DNA of 64,000 nt from Macrophomina tecta (lineage: Eukaryota; Ascomycota; Dothideomycetes; Botryosphaeriales; Botryosphaeriaceae), in contig JAKSGN010000035.1 in NCBI GenBank assembly GCA_024180945.1, forward strand, positions 1,674,001 to 1,738,000, given 5' to 3'. The number at the start of each line of letters is the position of its first letter. Within the stretch, counting starts at the first letter, position 1. Made by a program: the position numbers and the translations under genes. Below the pieces are notes generated by a model that saw only the letters and a list, made by a program, of their open reading frames with translations, was not told the origin of the DNA and made no database searches. Shown here one piece after another: positions 22,857-33,415 of this stretch.

Positions 22857-24176
22857 TCAAGTCAACGGATTCGGGCACCCCAAGTTCTTGAACTGCGGCG
22901 CTAGCTTATCCGCGACCAGGTTCAGCGCATCCACAGTCGGCGTGATGATGCCATTCAGCGAGCTCGGCACGCTCTGCGTCGACAGCTGGTACAGCAGGCA
23001 CAGCGTATTGGGTGCCTCAACGATCTTGCCGTCCTGGATGGAGCCAAACTTCGGCAGCGTGTTGAAGCCGCCGTCGCCTGTTGCGCCGCCAAATAGCACA
23101 GGGTTGAGGAGGTACATAGCCAGGATTTCGCGCGTCACGTCCTCATTGGTGTACGGCAGCACACGGTTGGTCCAGTTGTCCGGGATACGCTCGGCGGTAA
23201 AGCGCCAGGAGCCATCGGGCGCCTGCTCGGCGCCGAAGAAGGACGAGATGGTGTCGAGATCGGGCGCGTAGTTGTGCGTGCCGCTGGGCATCAGCTCGTA
23301 AAGGAAGCTGGCGGCGCCGAACAGCAGCAGGCTTAGCGGGCCGAAGTAGAAGTTCTCGTTGTCGCGCAGGCTCTGGTCGTAGCGCTGCTTGCGGTACAGC
23401 GCCAGGTTCTCGCGGTTGAAGTTGCCCTGGCACGTATCCACCATCATGCCGAAGAGCGTGCCGTTGAAGTTGAAGTTGTCGCCGCCCGCCAGGAAGTAGT
23501 CGTTGCGTGTGAGCGACGTGTCCGCTTCGAACTTGTTGTGGCCATCCAGACCGGGCTGACTGCCAGTCAGCAGGGGGGCCACAGATGTGCGTGTCGTTGC
23601 GTCGCAGCCGATAGACAGTTTTTGGGTGATGGGGTCACCGTCGGTGAGCGTGAGGCCGAGGACGGCGAGCAGCACAGAGAGGTCGTAGCCGACGTTGTAG
23701 ACATTCTGCTGGGCGTCGACCAGTTCGTTGAAGGTCACTATGCCGTCGCGCGCGAGGAACTGTTTAGGATCACCGTCAGGAAACTTGAAACTCGAATGGG
23801 GACTACAGGAAAGACTCACGCCGTGATTGGCCGCAGCGTTCAGGCCCGGGCAAGGCCCACGGATATCGTTCGCTGTTGGTGCAATGAACTGATGAGCCGT
23901 GTCACCAGGCGCTGGAACCTGGTAACCGCCCTTTCCGTTGCCGGGAACTCCATTCTTTGCGTTGTTATAGGGAAATCGAGCTGTCACTGGCGCAGCGGGG
24001 ACGTGGTTGGCATTGAAAGGGCAAGTCGCCGCTCCGCCAGGTTGGTTGCCGCCAGGTTGTTGCCTACGTACGGGTGCTTCACGGAAGAGAGAAGAGTCTA
24101 CCTCTGGCATGTCTGCCACGAAAGGGAAAGCGGACGCCGCAGAAAGTAATAAGGAAGCAAGGAACAGTGACCGCAT
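22857..24176 (-). CDS. Secreted heme-thiolate peroxidase/unspecific peroxygenase (chloroperoxidase family)
   Basis: Two exons (24176-23820, 23759-22857) give 419 residues. Residues 1-16 (MRSLFLASLLLSAASA) form a signal peptide. The heme-thiolate motif is RGPCPGLNAAANHG, with the PCP cysteine as expected iron ligand. It continues as FLARDGIVT only after removing a 60-nt intron that has no stop codon. Farther on, FEADTSLTRNDYF fits the family E-x-D-S motif with the acid-base glutamate. These extracellular enzymes use H2O2 to insert oxygen into, or halogenate, organic substrates (family knowledge); the substrate cannot be read from sequence. The length suits the long peroxygenase group. The start was set at the first ATG; the preceding in-frame codons contain none. 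A TATA box lies about 85 nt upstream. Confidence 0.92.
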   Translation of the reverse strand: MRSLFLASLLLSAASAFPFVADMPEVDSSLFREAPVRRQQPGGNQPGGAATCPFNANHVPAAPVTARFPYNNAKNGVPGNGKGGYQVPAPGDTAHQFIAPTANDIRGPCPGLNAAANHGVSLSCSPHSSFKFPDGDPKQFLARDGIVTFNELVDAQQNVYNVGYDLSVLLAVLGLTLTDGDPITQKLSIGCDATTRTSVAPLLTGSQPGLDGHNKFEADTSLTRNDYFLAGGDNFNFNGTLFGMMVDTCQGNFNRENLALYRKQRYDQSLRDNENFYFGPLSLLLFGAASFLYELMPSGTHNYAPDLDTISSFFGAEQAPDGSWRFTAERIPDNWTNRVLPYTNEDVTREILAMYLLNPVLFGGATGDGGFNTLPKFGSIQDGKIVEAPNTLCLLYQLSTQSVPSSLNGIITPTVDALNLVADKLAPQFKNLGCPNPLT

Positions 24177-24257
24177 ATTGGACGAAGGCAAGTACTGTTT
24201 CGATGTTCAATGACTTGGGTGTATCTGCCGGAATCGAAAAAGGTCGATCCAGCAAGG

Positions 24258-24269
24258 CTTTATATATAC
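24258..24269 (-). promoter_or_regulatory. Probable TATA box of the peroxygenase gene
   Basis: On the minus strand the sequence reads GTATATATAAAG, about 85 nt before the ATG at 24176. Both position and sequence suit a strongly regulated secreted-enzyme gene. The transcription start is not known. Confidence 0.55.
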
Positions 24270-25582
24270 GAACTGACATGCATTGAATCTGTCTGAATGC
24301 ATACTGCAATACGGATACCGAGGCAGATTCCCCAGGTGTCGAGTTTGGATGCGGAGAAAAACTGACTAGTTTGGCTGCCGTGATTGGGGTTGCGTAGAAT
24401 GTGGACAGTGTGCGTGGTCTGACCATTGTCAAGTCTCCAAATCTGAGGCTGATAGCTGCTAGGGAGGCGGACAGTGTCGATCATCGGCATGCATATCAGG
24501 GCGCTGTCGATGCGGGAAGATAGCAACCGCATCGTGGTACACCAATCGGACAGAGGGCATTTGTGACCAAGGACGGTGTTCATGTGCTCCGTTGAATGCG
24601 TGATGACTGAGTACGCTGATCATATTCGCATTAGGCATCTTAAGCTAACTCAGCTCACAAAGGCCATTCCCCTTGGGGCAAGGAGAGTGTCTAGAGAAGC
24701 AACGGAGGCTGCTCTTAGCGTCTGCTTTCCTCCTCGGCAGTTTACCACCCACACTAAGCTTCTCCTTAACCTTAGTCGTGCGGCCAGTCATATCCCTGAT
24801 ATTCAGCCCTTCCCCGCTGATTCCCCGCATTCGTCCAGGCCACTGCTCAAGCCACAGGGTGTGCCAGGGGTGCGGGGGCATGCCCCGAAGATTTGTCCAT
24901 CAATTTTGCACACGGTTACATCAACTCAAAATCAAGGATAAGCAGGCTGCTTTGCCGTACTAAAACATGGACAGATACCGGCTCTTACATGCCGGGAGCC
25001 ACAAGGAACGCACGATTGTCTGTGCAGATGCATCAGTGTGCGAAGAATTTTGATGCTTCCCCCGAAATACAGACGAGAAGCTCTGCAATAGAGTACTGCG
25101 AAGGATAATGGTGGCACACGAGCCTGGTTCAACCGAATCATCGAGTTTAGTTACGCTCCTTGCCAGATTTGTCTTCGTTTTTCGCGCTACAAATGCCCCA
25201 AGACCATTTTTAGCAATGAGCAACACGGGCTCTAGACCTCCGTAATTCTAGTTGCAACGATGCGCGTCTCCCCGAGACAGGCAGACGCGACAGGACGTAC
25301 ACGGTAAGTCTACGGCCGTTCACCAATTCTGGAACTGCCACTGACGACACTGAAGAGCGGGCTTGTGGCTCTTAAGCGTCTGCGTCTGAGCAAGCCACAT
25401 TTTCTGGTCTTTTGTCCCCGAAAGTCAACTGGCGTACATGGCTGCTTCAGCCACTGATGAACAATATCTCCAGATGCCCAAGACAGTCTTGGACAGCTTT
25501 TCAGTGTCTGGTCCAAGTCAGTGGGTGGCGTATTAACAAAAGACGGGAATTCTTTTACATATGGTGAAGAGATGCAGCTTTC
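24270..25582. other. Intergenic between peroxygenase promoter and MLH1 3' end
   Basis: About 1.3 kb without a supported gene. It should hold the upstream control region of the peroxygenase and the MLH1 3' UTR. Open frames of up to about 120 codons occur on both strands but lack domains or a plausible exon partner. Confidence 0.55.
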
Positions 25583-27911
25583 TCAGCAGCGTTCGAATAC
25601 CCGATAGAGTCCCTTCAGATTTGCCACTTCGATAACTCCATTCAGTAAACCTTTGGTTGCCACCAGACGGCTCCTGAAGGCGGGGAAGAGCACGTGCTCG
25701 ATCGCACGCCCAATGTGCTTGCGCCTGGACGCTATTTCGGGTAATTCTTGGCTCACACCATCTGCTTGATCGTCTTCGTTCGCGCGTGGCGGCGGCGGCG
25801 GCGGCGGCGGCAATTCTTCCGGAACATAGAATGATGCCAATTCCCTGAGAAAAGTTCGGAAGCAGCCTTTCTCGTCAAGCCAATTGACATGAGGTCCGAG
25901 GCGGAGCAGAAAGTGCGGCAGCTTTGTCATGCTCGGGGTGTAGCCTTTCATTAGTAATGGTATAGAAAGGAGTTCACCTCCTTCAGTGATCTCAAGAGAG
26001 AAATACTCAGCGAGCATGTCTCTTCGGCTGACTAGCTGTTGCTCAACGGCTGTGACCACCTCGTCCCAGTCAACATCTTCGTCGGCATCGGTGGCCACCG
26101 ACCTCTCATAACCGGCGGCAACGGTGAGCAGGTCGCGCAAATTTAGGGGATATTCGAAACGGATAGAACCAAAATTTCCGAAATCCGTCAGACCGACCTG
26201 ATAGAAGTATTCATTGCAAACCATGCCGTAGTCAACCAGATATAGCTTGACACCACCCTGGATAGCTGCAATACGTCTGCGACCATCCACAACGCCGACG
26301 AAAGTATGACTTGCGAAAACATCAGTCAATTCATTGTGCATGTTCTCCCGCACCTCAGCACGAAGATCTTTGATTGTGGTCAGGCGACAGAGCGTTGGCT
26401 GCTTGTCAGAAGTCTCATACTCCAGGACCTCTTCCCGAGCCTCAGCTTGGAATAGATTAGATGAAGTCAAGGGCTGCGGTCCAGGCAGAAACATTGTGGT
26501 GATCTTTCTTACGCGTGAATCTGTGCGAACTAGATTGTTTTCGTACGGTCTCTGTGTAGATCCTTTGTGCTGCGGAATCCGGCGTGTGGACGAAGGCCCC
26601 TCTGACTGGGTGCTGGAGGAAGCAGCTGTGGAGGCCCTGGCGGGAGTTGCACTGGCTTGGATAGTGGGAACCATTGCACCGGGCAGTAAGCTCTGTGTCA
26701 TGAAAGTACGACTGGTGTCCACCGCGCCGAGCCTCGAGCGAATCTCATCGCATATGATTTCTATGATCTCATCCTCATTCAAGAAGTTGACTTCGCGCTT
26801 TGTGGGGTGCACGTTTACGTCTACTCGATGAGGATCGATGTCTAGGCTCAGGTAAACGAAAGGATGTCCACCCTTAGGTAAGAAGGCGCTGTATGTTTGC
26901 TCGACTGCTTTCTTGATTGCAGAGGAATCGACTGATCTGTGGTTGATGAAGAGAAGTAAGGTGGTCCTCTTCACACTGTAGTTGGCATTGCTTACCCAGG
27001 CCTCAGCTTTGAACCCCCATCGGTCATTACTGGTATGTATCTCGATAAGCTCGTTCGCCACTGAGCTGCCTTGAACCTGGCGTATGCGGTCTACGACGGT
27101 TGCATTCGCTGGCACAGAGATTCCCAGAGAGGAATCTCCATGCTTTTTGCAGGAGAAAGAAACGCCAGTGCAATGCACGGCATAGCGACCGACCAGGTCA
27201 AGGATCTTGGCATACTCCTCACTTGCAGATCGAAAGGCGCGCCGGCGTGTAGGCACGTTATAGAATAAGTCCTCGACCTGCGTTCCATTAGACAAATGCT
27301 GTCTCCTGTATTGTAAGCGGAACGTACAGTTATTTGAGTACCTTGACGGCCGGCGCAGGGTTTCGGTTCCGCGCCTTGCCCGGGCTTGGGTGGCACAAGC
27401 TTGCCATCGGCATAGTGGGCCTTCCACGCACAACTGGACCCCTTGGTGCGAGTGGCCACGCTCAAATGGGCGATGTGGCTGATGCTGGCCAAAGCTTCAC
27501 CACGAAAGCCGTAGGTGCCGATGGCTGTCAAATCTTCGAACGTCTGCAGTTTGGACGTTGTGAAGCGCTCGCACAGAATTGGTAGATCATCACGCTGCTA
27601 AAATCAGTCAAAGTCCGTTAATCCCAAAGGGTGAGAGTTACCTCGATACCATGACCGTTATCGGATATCTGAAGCAGCTTTAGACCGCCTTCTTTGATGA
27701 GAATTTCCAGAGCTGTAGAGCCGGCGTCGACGGCGTTTTCGATGAGTTCCTTGAGAGCGTGCACGGGTGCAACTATGATCTCGCCAGCTGCAATTTTGTT
27801 GACGACATCCTGCGAAAGCGCCTGTATGCGGCGGGGCACGACAGGTGTTGCGCTCGAGTGTCTTTTCGTTTCCGGGAGCGGAGTGGGGTCCACATCCATT
27901 TCCTCCGCCAT
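25583..27911 (-). CDS. MLH1: DNA mismatch repair protein MLH1
   Basis: Three exons (27911-27642, 27594-27328, 27277-25583) give 743 residues. The GHKL ATPase motifs are present: ENAVDAGS (Asn59), DNGHGI (Asp84) and [12 protein letters not shown]. They are followed by the MutL transducer region with [14 protein letters not shown]. The protein ends in FERC, the conserved MLH1 terminus that contributes to the MutL-alpha endonuclease site. MLH1 with PMS1 or MLH3 acts in mismatch repair and meiotic crossing over (family knowledge). A run of eight prolines, encoded by seven CCG and one CCA, sits in a variable loop of the C-terminal domain. The second acceptor was set at 27596-27595 because it keeps the usual GI-x-x-D-D-L-P spacing; an AG three bases earlier would add one Gln. 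Confidence 0.95.
25790..25812. repeat. CCG/CGG trinucleotide repeat coding polyproline in MLH1
   Basis: About seven perfect GGC units on the plus strand read as CCG proline codons in MLH1. They lie in a loop that varies between MLH1 proteins, so length changes may be tolerated. Confidence 0.9.
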
Positions 27912-28164
27912 GACGGCGCACTGAGAGTTAACCGTGCCAGTAAGATTCCGGCTCTGCAGCAGAAAATGTCCAAGGACTGTGGATGGATTGACGAAGCGGT
28001 GCAACGGAGAAAGAGGTGTCGCGGAGGACTTTGGCGCGCGACGCGATGACGCGTAGCGTCATTTTATCACGTGATTGAACACCTCTTGGCTAATCAACAG
28101 CCCTCGAGCGGCATCGTCCAAACTTTCTATGCCTACCACCTTTCCACTCTAACCCACTCCAGCA

Positions 28165-30052
28165 TCACACACCTCCATCTTCTTTAATCAAATCACTCGC
28201 CCGCTCGGCTACAGCATATAGGGTGCTCATTAAGTGGCCGCAGACCTGGAACGGGAAGATGCTAGCGTCCACCACCCTCACATTGGTCGTCCCGTGGACT
28301 TTCAGCCTTTCGCTCACCACTCCGCCCCTTTCCCGAGGCATCATAGCCGTCGTACTCAGCAGGTGATAATTGGGATTATAGTTTTTCTTGAGCCAAGATG
28401 ACCATATCTCATCGCTAGCATTCGATGGCACCGCTTTCGTCCCTGGCCAAGTCTCTGCGCCCGCAATGTCCGTAAGTGGTCCAACTTGGAAGAGCTTCCG
28501 CATCCATCGCGCAATTTCCACCTGGACCTTGACATCGTAATCCAACATGAAATAATTCGGATTGATCTGCGCTGAAACGCGAGGGTCGGAGGACGTTATA
28601 TGCACGTTTCCCCTTGCGAAGGGTAGAGTACCCCAGAACTGAGATCCGAATGAATTGCCGGACGGATAGTGTATCAGTTCTGCCACCGGAACTTCGTCAT
28701 TGAAAATCAGCGAGTGCTGAATCTTGAGCAGACTCAGAACATCTCCGACGTCAGTGGCGTTGTTGTTCTGCGTTGCGATAGTTGATGCATACGAAGGTAG
28801 GGCTTCCAGCACGGAAGAAGCAAACTTGGGCGTGGAATCTCCGAGAATATCAGTAATGTTCATATACGCTGCATACCCCGCTGACCCAGTGTACGCTTGG
28901 CTGACTTTTCTGGAAAAGGTGAGTCCGTTGTTTGTTTGGTCGATTAGGTTCTCCCCAACACCGGGTAATGGCACCATCGTCTCAATACCGGCTTTGTTTA
29001 GGATGCTAGTCACTGTCAGCTCCTGCAGAAACCACTGTTATGGGGTGGTCTACTCTGGATTACCAATTCCGGACAGTTCCAAAAGCGAAGGCGTGCGGAG
29101 AGCACCGGCAGACAGGATAACTTCTCGCCTGGCATTCAGGACTTGGGCAGTACCGTCAAATCCCCGGACCTCTACACCCACTGCAGTGAGGTCTTCCTGA
29201 GGATGGTTTACGTGCTTCCAAATGACCTGGGTCACAGTTGAATTCAACAGCATGTGAAGGTTCTTCCGCACTGCTGCCACAGGCCAATAGTACGCTCGCG
29301 CTGCATCCCACCGGACATTCGCGTGTGTGTCCACCGTCTTAGGATAAACGTTGAAACCGTGCATGTTCCCTCCATTCACGTCGCGCGAAAAGGGGAGTCC
29401 GAGAGCTTGGTATGATCCGTTCAGGGAGGATGGGAAGTCGTTGATCGTCTGGTTGGTTGGCCAGCCAACTTTCAAAGGACCGGTGTTTCCATGATATTCT
29501 GGGATATAAGAGGCACCCCCGGCGATTTGCTTCGAGGTTGGAACCTGGAATTGCTCTGCTTTGAGGTAGTAAGGGTAGAGATTTCGCCAGTTCCAGCCCG
29601 GATTGCCCACTGTCTCCCAGGCGTCAATCTGGGCAGCATCGGCCCGAGTGTATGACATTCCTGGATCTGCTTAGTGAAGACTCCTGACATGATTCAGAAT
29701 TCGAGGCTATACCATTGATCGTGCTCGTCCCGCCGAGTGCCTTCGATGCATGGAGAGTCCGAATGCCCGAGTCTGCGAACACCTGCGGTTCGGTCTTATA
29801 CTGCCAATCGATACCGGTGTTGAAGGCTCTTCCATAGCCATTCGGATCCGTGACATCCACGTTGTCGTAGACAGAGCCGCCAGCTTCTATGATAAGAACA
29901 GAGATGTTCGCATGCTCTGAGAGACGATTCGCGACGACGAGACCACACGTTCCGCCGCCAACCACCACGTAGTCATAGCTGCTGCTACTACTGCTAAAAG
30001 CACTCACGAAGGCTGTTGTGAATACCAGCGATGACAGATGGACAGGCCACAT
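28165..30052 (-). CDS. Secreted FAD-dependent GMC oxidoreductase (glucose oxidase/aryl-alcohol oxidase type)
   Basis: Three exons (30052-29713, 29660-29054, 29005-28165) give 595 residues. A signal peptide (about residues 1-19) precedes the FAD dinucleotide motif YDYVVVGGGTCGLVVANRLSE. The first GMC signature region reads SKALGGTSTINGMSYTR. Splicing of intron 2 restores the second, SGIGNPDILNKAGIE, followed by LPGVGENLIDQ. The C-terminus has the usual active-site pair, a histidine in NYHLLSTTAMMP and a second in FQVCGHLMSTLYAVAE. Multiple N-x-T/S sites support secretion. The enzyme should oxidise an alcohol or sugar and may deliver H2O2, the co-substrate of the peroxygenase 4 kb away, but any link is inference. 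The substrate cannot be assigned. Confidence 0.92.
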
Positions 30053-30903
30053 ACTTTGTTTGCGGTGAGATCGCCCTGAACTGTCCAGCAGACAAAGTAC
30101 TAGGCGGATAAGGGGATGATTCTCTTCGGGCAGTAAGTGCTTAACTGGCAAGAAGAGGAAGACCGTTAAAGATTTTCATTGGCAAATTGCCATGCGGAAG
30201 AAACAAGATGGGATACGAAGAGAGAATATTGGTTGAACCAATGGAGCTGAAGCTAGCATGCAGCTTAAAGTGCAGTTTGTGCAACAGGCGGGTAAGTTCA
30301 GGCGCTAAAAAGCACGGGCGGCAGGAAAACACGACACCCACGACCAAATCGGCAAAGAAGCTGGGAAGATCAATGGACCATGTCTGCGCTGTCCTCCTTC
30401 TAAGCGCCACCAATGCTGTCCGCGGTTATTCCTCAACACTGGGGTCTGCGGTGGCCGCTGCGCCTTCGCTCGCGGTGTGGTGCCTGCGCGCTGTGAGAAG
30501 AGACATGTTGATGAGGTGTTTGCAAGGCCGATCTTGAAGTCCACTCCTTTCAGCACAACAAAACTCTCGCAAAATCCTCCGCCGGACGAACAATGATGCG
30601 GCTCTGGCAGCTGACTATATCTTATGCATAAGCGTTAAAGTCACCTACGACTTTCTGCCTTCGAAGTAACGTCAATAGCCGCATTCCGCAAACGTCAGCT
30701 TGGGCAATTTGAATTTGGTGTCAAGATCGGTGCCCACACTGCAGCAGATGCTAGAAGTCTAGGAAAAAAAAAAAATTCTTGAAATCCGCCGTCAGCAAAA
30801 GGCTCTTTGCGCACAAAAAAGCCCCGTGTGCTCGTCAAGGCACAATCCACCAAGAAAGGCCAGAATGCCGTCGTTCTCTGCTCCCGACTTCGAAGATCTA
30901 TGA

Positions 30904-32316
30904 ATGGAAAATTCGCGCAGCATCAACCAGGTGCCCTAGTCAAAAAAAAAAAAAAAAAATGATTGTCCGCCCACACATCGCGCGAGTCAAGCTGTGCCAG
31001 AGCTCAGAGCGGCCTGCCGGATACGGCATCTTGTATTCCGATCTGCTCCTCTAGTCTCTTTCCCAGAACAGCAAAATCGCACGGTCGCCGCCTTATCAAA
31101 CCACTCCAGGGCCCTCGCCGGCGCCCGTCGCCCTCCCGCCAATGCCAAACTCCCCACAGACACAACACGATCAGCCGTTGCCGGGCCCGCCGGCTTTGAT
31201 GGCGCCGCTGCTCAACACCTCAACTAGCTCAGCGAAGGTGAGTCGCTGCTTTTTCTCAATATCAGCTCATGCGCATCGTGACCATTCCCAAACATAGCCT
31301 CCTGGCTATATCTTGAAGCCCCAGTGCGAGGCCAATCGGCGACCCCACGCAGCCCCCCACCTACCCGCACGCCCAGCAAAACACCCTGACCCCGCCAAGC
31401 GCGCACCGGCAACGATCATCGCCACCCTCTACATCGCCCTGCGTGGTGACCTTCTTCGGCTCCCCTGAGCCAAGGAGAGCAGCAGCAGGAAGACCCTGCT
31501 TCTGCGCCCAGACGCCAAAGAATCGACCATGCAGCCCACAAGCCAGCTCGGTGATCATCTACGTGCCCTTCTACCCACGCACATCGTCGTCGTATCTTTC
31601 CCCCCGGGCTACTCGCTCAGCTTCGGCCTCTTGCTACACTCGCCCAAGCGTAAGTTAGCAATCCGCCTTTCTTTTTCTTCTCTTCAAGCGAATCTGGGCC
31701 TTTCTAAAAGCAGTCTCTCAGAAGTTACCAATCCGCGCAGAGCATGTGAACACTCGAAATGACTCGTCAACCCAAGCATGAGCTGGTCCAGAGCGGAGTA
31801 AATCTCCAGTGTTGCACAACGCACCCTTTTCGTGGAGAGTCGTGGTGGTTCGGCCGGGCTGCAATGCTACCCAGGTATTCCGATCGCTCCTATCTCGGTG
31901 AATGCTGCTATCCATGCACATCTGTGTTTTTGCTGCTCCTGTATCTCCGGTATGGCCTTGTATGCCAGCACCTATCGGACCGCCGTGCGCAAACTGGCTT
32001 CCCGGCTTGTGGCAGTTGGAATGCACCTCCGCACAATACCAGCACCCACAGCAGCAGCAGCAGCAGCTACATCCAAACCATGGTTGAGAATGCGGATTGT
32101 GGACCCATCCCCTCCCGGATGAAGGACAGAAGGGCGAAGGGACACCTGTGCAATGTGACAACCCTCAAAGCCAGAGCACGGTATGTGGTAAGGGGCACGA
32201 CAGCGCGCACAACAGCGGTAGTAACGAGCACAACAACACCAAATCCAAGGAACGGCCGCGCCGGTGGAAACGGTGGAAGCAGCGGAACGGAAACGCCCGA
32301 TTCCTGGAACCGATAG
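30904..32316 (+). other. Candidate Pro/Gln-rich gene, possibly frameshifted or decayed
   Basis: I cannot assemble an intact protein here, yet parts look coding. ATG at 30904 opens MENSRSINQ, then a possible intron (30931-31066), then a Pro-rich frame at 31067-31237 with SPPYQTTPGPSPAPVALPPM, ending at a good GTGAGT donor. The next segment (31298 on) begins PPGYILKPQ, but the best coding-like sequence shifts frame to QPPTYPHAQQNTLTPPSAHR. Near 32.0-32.3 kb another frame reads APIGPP, then QYQHPQQQQQQLHPNHG, a TGA stop, and a hydrophilic basic tail in the same frame. Frame changes and stops inside coding-like sequence suggest a decayed gene, sequence errors, or several unrecognised introns. No domain is visible. 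Confidence 0.25.
30942..30959. repeat. A homopolymer, 18 nt
   Basis: An uninterrupted A run in noncoding sequence, inside the possible first intron of the candidate gene near 31 kb. Confidence 0.95.
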
Positions 32317-32397
32317 TTGTGGGACAGTACCACCCGACCATGACGGTGCGACCCGAAATGTGAGCAGGAAATCCAGGGCAATGAAGAATAGAACAAG

Positions 32398-32416
32398 ACA
32401 CACACACACACATGGG

Positions 32417-32462
<46 letters not shown>
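32398..32462. repeat. Compound microsatellite (CA)n then (GA)about 21
   Basis: A short CA repeat (about 32398-32412) is followed by a GA repeat of about 21 units (32420-32462). Open frames across it code for alternating Glu-Arg or Ser-Leu and should be ignored as genes. Confidence 0.95.
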
Positions 32463-32466
<4 letters not shown>

Positions 32467-33415
32467 CAACGAGCCGTAGCAGTGATGGTGAAGCAGACGG
32501 CCCTAGAAAGAGCGGGAGGCGCGCCGCCGATCGCTTCCGCATGCGCCCAGACATACTTTCTCCCCTCCCGCTTTTTCTTCAGTCGTTTATCCGCGGGCGA
32601 GCGAGTGGGTGCGCGCACGTTGACGGCTGGGCGGGGTGGTCTCAGGATTTGAGGGTCCCGACGGTTTGGATGTCGGGGGGAAAAAGGAGAAAAAGGAAAG
32701 AAAGAAGGAGTTCTTGGAACTGCTGCCGCAAGTCTTTCTGGCTTTTTGCTTTTTCTGCATTCTGACCGTTGGGTCGGAACGTCTAGTATTGCTTTTTGTA
32801 ACTTCCCTTGCCCGGACCCTTCTCACGGTGCCCTTTATCTTTCGGGCCACCTACTCATAGCCCATGCGGTGGGTCAATTTAGCATTCTCCCAGACCCGTC
32901 CGCCCTAAAAAGTTCCCCATATCTTTATCTGCTACAAATGAAAACAATTCTCGCGACATGTGTCATTGGAAGGTATGATAAGTTTGGGGAAAGAAAAGAA
33001 ACCAATGGAACAGAAGTGCCTCCCGTTTAGACCATAGGGATGCGCCGCTTACCTTACAAACGCCGTCATCTCAAACGCGAAACCCCAACATGAAACTGAC
33101 TGCAATATCCCTGTGTTTTTTGAGCTATCCCTCCAATGCTGAAGCCCATGGCATACAGCACTTCCAGAACCAAACAGAATGCGCAACAGAAACTGGTCCA
33201 AAACGAGTGACTGAGGTGTAGCAGGCTGACGGGACTTGACAGCAAAATAAATCAGATCTGAAATATATCTTTCATGTCTTCAATCAGTGAGTTTCAGTCC
33301 GCACGTGAAGTGGCATGCAGATCTCTCTTTGATGCACGTCAGATCATCCAAAAAATCCGAGATCTCATCATTCGGTATCAAACGAAGGCCGAGTGATCAC
33401 ATGGACCATCAGGCT

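Larger units (their letters stand above)
30053..33415. other. Long gene-poor interval with low-complexity sequence
   Basis: About 3.4 kb between the GMC oxidoreductase start and the TSC1 stop. It contains A runs (30764-30775 and 30942-30959), CAG and CAA-rich sequence near 32.05 kb, a CA then GA microsatellite near 32.4 kb, and a possible multi-exon or broken gene (listed separately). The last kilobase, 32.5-33.4 kb, holds only the TSC1 3' region and nothing I can identify. Confidence 0.6.

Noticed and set aside
32264..32765. Open frames across the GA microsatellite coding Glu-Arg repeats
   Set aside because: These are microsatellite translations with no nonrepetitive coding support.
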